NCBI GenBank assembly: GCA_947372535.1
Contig: CANBUA010000005.1
Location: 1 to 39,841, forward strand
Length of the DNA: 39,841 bases
Origin: Burkholderiales bacterium
GTDB lineage: Bacteria; Pseudomonadota; Gammaproteobacteria; Burkholderiales; Burkholderiaceae
Direction of reading: 5' to 3'
Shown: piece after piece, positions 34,229-39,841 of the stretch
Layout of the letters: each line of letters starts with the position of its first letter
How positions within the stretch are numbered: position 1 is the first letter of the stretch
Position numbers and translations under genes: made by a program
The notes under the pieces: generated by a model
What the model saw: the letters and a program-made list of their open reading frames with translations, nothing else
The model's database searches: none
Told to the model about the DNA's origin: nothing

Positions 34229-34283
34229 CCTGTTCTAGCGCTTGAGACCTTCGCAACGCCAGCATCCCAGCTGGCGTTTTGCT
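34183..34283 (+). promoter_or_regulatory. leuA transcription attenuator (alternative hairpins)
   Basis: Four segments can be paired by eye. Segment 1 GCTAGCC (34186-34192) overlaps the last CTA codon and pairs with segment 2 GGCTGGC (34198-34204), seven pairs with one G-U. Segment 2 (GCTGGC, 34199-34204) can instead pair with GCCAGC (34258-34263), the left arm of the terminator, as an antiterminator. Segments 3 and 4 form the terminator at 34255-34278. Stalling at the CTA codons would cover segment 1, free segment 2 and allow leuA transcription. A further 8-bp pairing, AGCGCTAG (34183-34190) with CTAGCGCT (34235-34242), could reinforce the off state. Confidence 0.7.
34255..34283 (+). terminator. 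Attenuator terminator before leuA
   Basis: AACGCCAGC - ATCCCA - GCTGGCGTT gives a perfect 9-bp stem, followed by TTGCTTTG. It lies 27 bases past the leader-peptide stop and about 60 bases before the leuA ATG. Stem and U-rich tail are typical of an intrinsic terminator. Confidence 0.75.
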
Positions 34284-34344
34284 TTGTTCATCGACGCACC
34301 CGCGTCATGCCAGCTGGCCCTTCATCCCTCGAAGAAAGCCCGCC

Positions 34345-36033
34345 ATGACCATGCTCGCCGATCCCTCCTTCAAGTACCAACCCGCCCCGGCGGTCGACTT
34401 GCCCGACCGCACTTGGCCCGCTCAGCGATTGACGCGTGCGCCCATCTGGATGAGCACCGACCTGCGTGATGGCAACCAGGCTCTGTTCGAGCCGATGAAC
34501 GGCCAGACCAAGCTGCGTTTGTTCAAGACGCTGGTGGCCATCGGCTTCAAGGAGATCGAGGTGGCCTTTCCGGCAGCTTCCCGCACGGATTTTGACTTCG
34601 TGCGCACCTTGATCGAAGGCGGGCACATTCCGCCGGACGTCACCATCGAAGTCATCACCCAAGCCCGGGAAGACCTGATCCGCCAGACCTTCGAGGCCTT
34701 GCGCGGTGTCCCCCGCGCCATCGTCCACCTCTACAACGCGACCGCGCCGGCTTGGCGCCGCGTGGTCTTTGGCACGGATCAACACGGGGTCAAGGCCTTG
34801 GCGGTGAACAGCGCCCGCTTGATCCATGACTTGGCGCAAGCCCAACCCGAGACACAGTGGACCTTGCAGTACAGCCCCGAGACCTTCAGCCAGACCGAGC
34901 CCGAGGTGGCGCTGGACATCTGCAATGCGGTCATCGAGGTCTGGCAGCCTGCGCCGGATCGGCCCGTCATCATCAACCTGCCCGCGACGGTGGAGGCCAG
35001 TACACCGAATGTGTATGCCGATCAGATCGAGTGGATGCACCGCCGCCTGGCCCGACGCGACAGCGTCATCCTCAGCGTGCACCCGCACAATGACCGTGGC
35101 ACGGCGGTAGCCGCGACTGAGCTCGCCCTGATGGCCGGTGCGCAGCGGGTGGAGGGCTGCCTCTTTGGCAATGGCGAGCGTACCGGCAACGTCGACTTGG
35201 TGACACTGGCCTTGAACCTCTACAGCCAGGGCGTGCATCCCGGCTTGATTTTTGACGATTTGCCGGGCATTGCCCGCACGGTCGAGCAGTGCATCGGCCT
35301 GCCTGTTCATCCACGCCATCCTTATGCAGGCGATCTCGTTTTCACGGCATTTTCAGGCTCGCACCAAGATGCGATTCGCAAAGGGCTGGCCGCTCAGCAG
35401 CCTGATGAGCCCTGGCGCGTGCCTTATTTGCCGCTTGACCCGGCGGATGTCGGTTGTGGCTACGAAGCGGTGATCCGTGTCAACAGCCAGTCCGGCAAGG
35501 GCGGTATCACCTATCTGCTCGAATCTGCCTATGGCTTGGTGATCCCGCGCAGAGCGCAGGTCGAACTCAGCGGCGTGGTCCAGGCCATGGCGGACGACAC
35601 CGGCAAGGAGATGACGCCGCAGGCGCTCTGGGACGTCTTCCATGCTGAATACCTCAAGGGCGCTGGCCCGTATGACCTGTTGCACCACCATGTTCACGAA
35701 GAGGGGGCCAGCGGCACCCAAATCGACATCGTGTTGCAGACGCCAGAGGGCAAGCGGCGCATGCAAGGCCAGGGTAATGGCCCATTGGATGCTGCGTGGC
35801 ATGCCATTCAGGGGCTCGACTTGCCTGCAGGTGCACAACTGCGGAGCTTTGAAGAGCATTCCATCGGCGAAGGATCGGACGCCATGGCGCTGGCTTGGGT
35901 GGAAGTCGGCTCGCCAGCCTTGGCAGGCGGCGTGTATGGTGCCGGGCAGCATGCCAACCTGACCACTGCGTCGCTGGCGGCCTTGATCCAGGCTGTCAAC
36001 CGGCTGGTGCACAAGGCGGGAGGTGCAGCATGA
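34345..36033 (+). CDS. leuA: 2-isopropylmalate synthase, type 2
   Basis: A 562-residue enzyme that condenses acetyl-CoA with 2-oxoisovalerate, committing carbon to leucine. The TIM-barrel domain has [13 protein letters not shown] with the metal-binding [31 protein letters not shown] and the metal ligands [11 protein letters not shown], then [15 protein letters not shown]. The protein begins [17 protein letters not shown] and has the longer C-terminal regulatory domain of the type-2 LeuA group, usually leucine-inhibited. ATG 34345 is used; the open frame upstream runs into the terminator. It is controlled by the attenuator described here, and its stop overlaps the start of a zinc-ribbon gene as ATGA. 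Confidence 0.95.
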   Translation: MTMLADPSFKYQPAPAVDLPDRTWPAQRLTRAPIWMSTDLRDGNQALFEPMNGQTKLRLFKTLVAIGFKEIEVAFPAASRTDFDFVRTLIEGGHIPPDVTIEVITQAREDLIRQTFEALRGVPRAIVHLYNATAPAWRRVVFGTDQHGVKALAVNSARLIHDLAQAQPETQWTLQYSPETFSQTEPEVALDICNAVIEVWQPAPDRPVIINLPATVEASTPNVYADQIEWMHRRLARRDSVILSVHPHNDRGTAVAATELALMAGAQRVEGCLFGNGERTGNVDLVTLALNLYSQGVHPGLIFDDLPGIARTVEQCIGLPVHPRHPYAGDLVFTAFSGSHQDAIRKGLAAQQPDEPWRVPYLPLDPADVGCGYEAVIRVNSQSGKGGITYLLESAYGLVIPRRAQVELSGVVQAMADDTGKEMTPQALWDVFHAEYLKGAGPYDLLHHHVHEEGASGTQIDIVLQTPEGKRRMQGQGNGPLDAAWHAIQGLDLPAGAQLRSFEEHSIGEGSDAMALAWVEVGSPALAGGVYGAGQHANLTTASLAALIQAVNRLVHKAGGAA

Positions 36034-36368
36034 ATCCCCCCAATGAATGTCCGATTTGTGCCGCCTCAACGCCCATGGTGCGTCATGCCCGGCGGCCGTC
36101 CTGGTGGCGCGATGTGCCGCGAGACGGGCGCCCGCATGTCCGTCAGGGCGACATCGTGCGATGGCGTTGCATGGCTTGTCGGTGCACCTGCTCAACCGCG
36201 CCTGCCTGGGCCGATCCATCGCGCCGCATGACGCAGGCGCTCGTGCAATGGCTGAGCAGCCAGCGCCAGGCGGGCTTGCCCGTCATGGCGCTGGCTCGTG
36301 TTTGCGGGTTGGATGCCAAGACGGTCAGGCAGATGGGCGCTTCGTCTTTCACCGAAGAGCCATTTTGA
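36030..36368 (+). CDS. Zinc-ribbon/HTH mini-protein resembling the N-terminus of ISL3 transposases
   Basis: A 112-residue protein whose ATG overlaps the leuA stop as ATGA. CPIC (residues 7-10) and CMAC with CTC a few residues on make a four-cysteine zinc ribbon; [20 protein letters not shown] between them is the pattern of the ISL3 transposase zinc finger (LRDLP-GRPV-R-R). After it, [13 protein letters not shown] and [18 protein letters not shown] match the HTH that follows in ISL3 transposases. The DDE catalytic domain is absent and no terminal repeats are visible. It may be a decayed insertion-sequence remnant or a captured DNA-binding protein now translated with leuA. I know of no assigned function. 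Confidence 0.7.
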   Translation: MNPPNECPICAASTPMVRHARRPSWWRDVPRDGRPHVRQGDIVRWRCMACRCTCSTAPAWADPSRRMTQALVQWLSSQRQAGLPVMALARVCGLDAKTVRQMGASSFTEEPF

Positions 36369-36418
36369 CGAGTAAGCCGTCACAGCATTTCAGCAGTCTT
36401 GTTACAGTTTGCGGGGCG

Positions 36419-36459
36419 AGCATCCCTTGGATCGAGGGTTGTCGCGAGGGAAGGATGCT
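36419..36459. other. Long imperfect inverted repeat between the zinc-ribbon gene and the cyclophilin-like gene
   Basis: AGCATCC(C)TT and AAGGATGCT pair as nine base pairs with one bulged C around a loop of about 22 bases. No U tract follows on either strand. It may shape the 3' end of the leuA transcript or be part of a promoter region; TAAAAT at 36472-36477 is a possible -10 for the next gene. Confidence 0.35.
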
Positions 36460-36546
36460 GGCGATCCTGCCTAAAATGCCTCAGGAAAAATGAGGGCGGG
36501 CGTTCTGATCAGAACACTGCTGGTTCTTTGGAAAAAGGTGATTTCA

Positions 36547-37530
36547 ATGTTTCGCAATGGTTTGGCAAGTAGTACGGGGCGCAGGGCGTTTTTTCACATG
36601 GCTTCGATGTTGGCGCTGGCGGCCCTTACGGCTTGCGGTGGTGGCGATTTCAACGATGGCAATGCGCCGGCGAACCCTTCGACGCCTTCTTCAACCGGTC
36701 CTGAAATCACCAGCATCAGCGGCAAATTGACAGGCACGACCAACGGTGCTGTGGTCATTGGTCAATCTGCCGACTTCACCATCACTGGCAAAAGGCTGGC
36801 TGGTGTATCGGCCGTTGGCGAAGAAGGCAACTCCTGCGATGTGGATCCAGGCGTTGTCGCCACGGATACACAGGTCACCTTCAAATGCAGGCCCATTTAT
36901 TACGTGCTGTCCTTCAAAATCAGCAATGGCAGTGCGGAGTCAGCTGGCCCGGTCAAGTACGCCCTGGAAGGCAAACCGGTTGTGACGTTCACGACGACTG
37001 CAGGCACCATCGAGGTTGAACTCGATCCTCAGTCCGCACCTGAAACAGTCAGGAGCTTCTTGACTTATGCCTACGACGACGGCACTGGTGTCGATAATGG
37101 CGAACACTATGTCAACACCATTTTTCATCAGGTTATCAACGGCGGTACTGCGCCTCAAGTGGTTCGTGGGGGGCGGTTTGTCTCTGGCATGATCGAAAAA
37201 GCGGGTGCACGAACGGTCACTCAAAAAATTCTGGACGAGCTCAATGCCCCCAGAACTTTAAGCAATACCGATGGCACCATCGCCATGGCGCGCAGCACGA
37301 GTTCGCTGGCTGATACTTCAGAGTTTTTCTTCAATCTGGGCAACAACAGTGCTGCTTATGACTGGAAAAGCACATCCCAGCCGGGGTATGTCGTGATTGG
37401 GCACATCACCAGTGGTCGGTCCGTGGTCAATGCCATCCAGGCGGGGGCGGTGAATGCAGGTTTGACGGGCGGGTACAGCAATGTCCCGACCACGCCTGTG
37501 ACGATCACTGGCCTGGACGTGACGCCCTGA
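36547..37530 (+). CDS. Cyclophilin-like lipoprotein with altered active site
   Basis: A 327-residue lipoprotein. The signal ends at the lipobox LTACGGG, followed by a Ser/Thr/Pro/Asn-rich spacer, an all-beta Ig-like region (about residues 55-145) and a cyclophilin-type peptidyl-prolyl isomerase domain from FTTTAGTIEVELDPQSAPETV onward. NTIFHQVINGG holds Q where cyclophilins have the catalytic R of FHRVI, so activity is doubtful; TSEFFFNLGNN matches the SQFFI segment, and GYVVIGHITSG the later VFG-V segment. ATG 36547 has AAGGTG about six bases upstream. GC content is visibly lower than that of neighbours, which suggests different ancestry or weak selection. It ends before a strong terminator. 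Confidence 0.85.
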   Translation: MFRNGLASSTGRRAFFHMASMLALAALTACGGGDFNDGNAPANPSTPSSTGPEITSISGKLTGTTNGAVVIGQSADFTITGKRLAGVSAVGEEGNSCDVDPGVVATDTQVTFKCRPIYYVLSFKISNGSAESAGPVKYALEGKPVVTFTTTAGTIEVELDPQSAPETVRSFLTYAYDDGTGVDNGEHYVNTIFHQVINGGTAPQVVRGGRFVSGMIEKAGARTVTQKILDELNAPRTLSNTDGTIAMARSTSSLADTSEFFFNLGNNSAAYDWKSTSQPGYVVIGHITSGRSVVNAIQAGAVNAGLTGGYSNVPTTPVTITGLDVTP

Positions 37531-37568
37531 GCGAGGCAAGTCGCCTCTCTCTGAGTTGAATATTCCTC

Positions 37569-37598
37569 GATAGGCGCCACGAATGCGTGGCGCCTATC
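37569..37598 (+). terminator. Strong hairpin after the cyclophilin-like gene
   Basis: GATAGGCGCCACG and CGTGGCGCCTATC form a perfect 13-bp stem with the four-base loop AATG. It is followed by CCATTCTTTG, a poor U tract, but the stem is the strongest in the window. It separates the cyclophilin-like gene from the small basic protein gene. Confidence 0.7.
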
Positions 37599-37653
37599 CC
37601 ATTCTTTGTGGCCTAATACCGGCCTTTACCAATACTCATTCTCCGGAGCCATC

Positions 37654-37821
37654 ATGGGCAACAAAATCGTCACCGAAGCGGATCGCCGCGCCACCCCACG
37701 TCCTGCCGCGATCGCTGGTGCCACCGTCACCGACCGCAAGGGTCAGCGCCGCAGCCTGGAGCGCGGTTCGCACACGCGCAGCAAGAAGAACCCTGGCAAG
37801 CGCTGCAGCAAGGGCGGCTGA
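37654..37821 (+). CDS. Small basic protein, 55 residues, function unknown
   Basis: A 55-residue protein rich in Arg, Lys and Ser (for example RRSLERGSHTRSKKNPGKRC), with no hydrophobic segment. CGGAG lies five to six bases before ATG 37654, a good ribosome site, which is the main reason to accept it as a gene. The frame continues upstream, but without ribosome-site support. Its composition suggests nucleic-acid or ribosome contact, but this is only a guess. It follows a strong terminator and so probably has its own promoter; TAATAC at 37614-37619 is a candidate -10. Confidence 0.6.
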   Translation: MGNKIVTEADRRATPRPAAIAGATVTDRKGQRRSLERGSHTRSKKNPGKRCSKGG

Positions 37822-37892
37822 ACCTGAGCCGCTCGGACACGACGCGGCGAGGTGCCACCGATCCAGGTGGGCCCGTCGTGCTCGCTGTCGTA

Positions 37893-37898
37893 GACAAT
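37893..37898 (+). promoter_or_regulatory. -10-like element before the COG2509-type oxidoreductase
   Basis: GACAAT lies seven bases before the ATG at 37906 with no Shine-Dalgarno in between; -35 unclear. One of several similarly placed hexamers in this window. Confidence 0.3.
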
Positions 37899-37905
37899 CG
37901 CACCG

Positions 37906-39597
37906 ATGCTGCGAATCACCGAATTACGTCTTCCCCTGGACCATGCCGAGAGCGCCTTGCGCCCGGCCATCGTTGCCCGACTGGGCATCCATGATGCTGA
38001 CCTGACCGCTTTCACGGTCTTCAAGCGCAGCTACGACGCGCGCAAGAAATCAGCCATCGTCCTGATCTACACGATCGACTGCGAACTGCCCGAGGCGCTG
38101 CAAGCAGCCTTGCTGCAGCAGTTTGCCGGCGATCCGCACGTGCGCCTGACGCCTGACACGGGGTATCACTTTGTGGGCCATGCGCAGGCCGATTTCCTGG
38201 CATCCGATCAACGTCACCGCCCCGTGGTCATCGGCTTTGGCCCTTGCGGCATTTTTGCGGCGCTGATCTTGGCGCAGATGGGCTTGCGCCCTATCGTGCT
38301 GGAGCGCGGCAAGGAAGTGCGCGAACGCACCAAGGACACCTGGGGCCTGTGGCGCCAGGGGGTGCTCCATCCTGAATCGAATGTGCAGTTCGGCGAAGGT
38401 GGGGCCGGTACGTTCTCTGACGGCAAGCTCTGGAGCCAGATCAGCGATCCGCGCCACCTCACGCGCAAGGTCTTGACTGAGTTCGTCAAGGCCGGTGCGC
38501 CCGATGAGATCCTCTTCGTGGCCAAGCCCCACATCGGCACCTTCCGCCTGGTGAGCATGGTCGAGAAAATGCGCGCCGACATCGAAGCCCTGGGCGGCGA
38601 GATTCGCTTCCAGCAGCATGTCACCGATGTGCTCATCGAAGGCGATGAAGGTGCGCGCCACATCCGCGGCATCACCCTGGCCAGTGGCGAGCAGATCCGC
38701 ACCGACCACGTCGTGCTGGCCCTGGGCCACAGCGCGCGCGACACCTTCACCATGCTGCATGGCCGTGGCGTGTACATGGAGGCCAAGCCCTTTTCCATCG
38801 GCTACCGCATCGAGCACCCGCAAGGACTGATCGACCAGGCGCGTTTCGGGCCCAATGCCGGCAATGAGATCCTGGGCGCGGCGGATTACAAGCTGGTGCA
38901 CCACGCCAGCAATGGCCGCTCGGTCTACAGCTTCTGCATGTGCCCCGGCGGCACGGTGGTGGCCGCGACCTCTGAGCCCGAGCGCGTGGTCACCAATGGC
39001 ATGAGCCAATACTCGCGCAACGAGCGCAACGCCAATGCCGGCATCGTGGTGGGCATCACGCCGCAAGACTATCGGCAGGATGGCTTGAAGGAGGGGCCAG
39101 TCAGCCCGCTCGATGGCATGGCCTTCCAGCGGTTCTGGGAGTCACGGGCTTATCAACTGGGCGGCGGTGGCTATCAGGCGCCCGGGGCCCTGGTGGGCGA
39201 GTTCATCAAGCGCCAGCGCAGCACCAGCGTGGGCAGCGTCATGCCGTCTTACAAGCCAGGTGTGAACTTCACGGACCTGGCTCAAAAGGGCAACGGCAGC
39301 CTGCCGATCTATGCGCTGGATGCCATCCGCGAAGCCTTGCCGGCCTTCGAAAAACAAATCAAGGGCTTCTCGATGCCCGATGCCGTGTTGACCGGCGTCG
39401 AGACGCGCACCTCGTCGCCCTTGCGCATCACGCGGGGCAAGAACTACCAGAGCCTCAATGTCAAAGGCCTGTTCCCGGCCGGTGAGGGCGCGGGCTATGC
39501 GGGCGGCATCATGTCTGCCGGCGTGGATGGGATCGAGGTGGCCGAGGCACTGGGCGCCGACATGCTTGGCGTCAAGGCCCCGGGCATCAAGCCTTGA
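37906..39597 (+). CDS. FAD-dependent dehydrogenase of the COG2509 type
   Basis: A 563-residue flavoprotein. An N-terminal domain of about 100 residues (ITELRLPLDHAESALRPAIV, then FKRSYDARKK) is followed by the FAD-binding motif VIGFGPCGIFAALILAQMG and VLERGKEVRERTKD. NVQFGEGGAGTFSDGKLW, ALGHSARDTFTML, KPFSIGYRIEHPQ and the C-terminal GAGYAGGIMSAGVDGIEVAEAL are typical of the COG2509 uncharacterised FAD-dependent dehydrogenases. Cofactor binding is clear; substrate and pathway are not known. ATG 37906 is used. Its 3' end overlaps the convergent mfd stop by 11 bases. Confidence 0.9.
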   Translation: MLRITELRLPLDHAESALRPAIVARLGIHDADLTAFTVFKRSYDARKKSAIVLIYTIDCELPEALQAALLQQFAGDPHVRLTPDTGYHFVGHAQADFLASDQRHRPVVIGFGPCGIFAALILAQMGLRPIVLERGKEVRERTKDTWGLWRQGVLHPESNVQFGEGGAGTFSDGKLWSQISDPRHLTRKVLTEFVKAGAPDEILFVAKPHIGTFRLVSMVEKMRADIEALGGEIRFQQHVTDVLIEGDEGARHIRGITLASGEQIRTDHVVLALGHSARDTFTMLHGRGVYMEAKPFSIGYRIEHPQGLIDQARFGPNAGNEILGAADYKLVHHASNGRSVYSFCMCPGGTVVAATSEPERVVTNGMSQYSRNERNANAGIVVGITPQDYRQDGLKEGPVSPLDGMAFQRFWESRAYQLGGGGYQAPGALVGEFIKRQRSTSVGSVMPSYKPGVNFTDLAQKGNGSLPIYALDAIREALPAFEKQIKGFSMPDAVLTGVETRTSSPLRITRGKNYQSLNVKGLFPAGEGAGYAGGIMSAGVDGIEVAEALGADMLGVKAPGIKP

Positions 39598-39841
39598 TCG
39601 GCTGACCCAAGGCCCTCAGCAGATCACGCACATACTGGGCCCGGTCCTTGGGGTCGGACAAGGCTTTTTCTACCCGCAGCTTGTCATTGCCGGCCAGCTT
39701 GATGTGCTTGTTCTTCTGCACCAGCTCGATGATCTTCAAGGGCTCGATCGGTGCATTGGGCCGGAAGGTGATGTTGATGATGCCGGGCGCCGCATCGATC
39801 TTGACCACGCCATAAGGCTTGGCCTGCACACGCAGCTTGTG
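39587..39841 (-). CDS. mfd: Transcription-repair coupling factor Mfd, C-terminal end (partial)
   Basis: The minus-strand frame is open from base 39841 to a stop at 39587, giving about 84 residues. HKLRVQAKPYGVVKIDAAPG, then ITFRPNAPIEPLKIIELVQK and NKHIKLAGNDKLRVE match the extreme C-terminus of Mfd (the D7 domain, which keeps Mfd autoinhibited by covering its UvrA-binding region). The motor domains lie outside the window. Mfd removes stalled RNA polymerase and recruits UvrA. Calling it from the C-terminus alone is reasonably safe because of the LVQK-KLAGNDKLR pattern. Confidence 0.85.
   Translation of the reverse strand, partial: HKLRVQAKPYGVVKIDAAPGIINITFRPNAPIEPLKIIELVQKNKHIKLAGNDKLRVEKALSDPKDRAQYVRDLLRALGQPIKA

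Noticed and set aside
36030..36480. Complete ISL3 insertion sequence
   Set aside because: No DDE domain, no terminal inverted repeats and no target duplication could be seen; only the N-terminal domain pair is present.

Overview
The window is a contiguous, gene-dense piece of a GC-rich betaproteobacterial chromosome. Protein sequences, gene pairings (thyA-folA, nadA-nadC, tsaE-amiC, mutL and miaA) and a type-2 LeuA suggest the order Burkholderiales (Comamonadaceae/Sphaerotilaceae-like); this placement is inference from recognisable families, not a database match. No rRNA, tRNA, CRISPR array, prophage or complete insertion sequence was seen, and no gene-free stretch exceeds about 300 bases.

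Layout. 1-2642: molybdate uptake, with a partial modE facing left and modABC facing right across a ModE-type operator. 2648-4470 (minus): thyA followed by a folA whose frame runs into a GNAT acetyltransferase domain. 4586-7838: an OmpA/YiaD-like lipoprotein and an ABC exporter (both minus), then a divergent MarR regulator with a palindrome between its -35 and -10. 7835-9871: a chemoreceptor. 9962-15530 (minus): mutL, an RluF-like pseudouridine synthase with a long disordered N-terminus, a Bcr/CflA-type efflux pump and miaA. 15580-20097: a DedA protein, a small membrane protein, tsaE-amiC (minus, ATGA overlap) and divergent queG. Together the last two blocks look like an expanded, rearranged form of the enterobacterial queG/tsaE-amiB-mutL-miaA neighbourhood. 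20159-23386: a secreted LIP-type lipase, a quinone oxidoreductase and a zinc metallopeptidase.

23485-32264: nadB (plus), then a closely spaced minus-strand run which in transcription order reads LPG-synthase-like membrane protein, GT2 polyprenyl-phosphate glycosyltransferase, GT39/ArnT-like glycosyltransferase, PAP2 phosphatase, nadA, nadC, with a ComFB-like protein behind it. The GT2-GT39-PAP2 stop/start overlaps (ATGA, GTGA) mark an envelope glycolipid-modification unit. 32380-39841: rraA, serB, a small conserved-looking acidic protein, a leucine attenuator (leader peptide plus mutually exclusive hairpins) ahead of leuA, an ISL3-like zinc-ribbon/HTH mini-protein overlapping the leuA stop, a cyclophilin-like lipoprotein lacking the usual catalytic arginine, a 55-residue basic protein, a COG2509-type FAD oxidoreductase, and the 3' end of mfd.

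Most of the content is housekeeping metabolism. The parts most worth a second look are the leuA attenuator, the DHFR-GNAT fusion, the ISL3-derived-looking mini-protein translationally coupled to leuA, the GT2-GT39-PAP2-flippase-like operon, and a recurring arrangement in which a -10-like hexamer lies only 6-8 nt before an ATG that has no Shine-Dalgarno, suggesting several leaderless mRNAs. I found no clear sign of a wholly new defence or mobile system.
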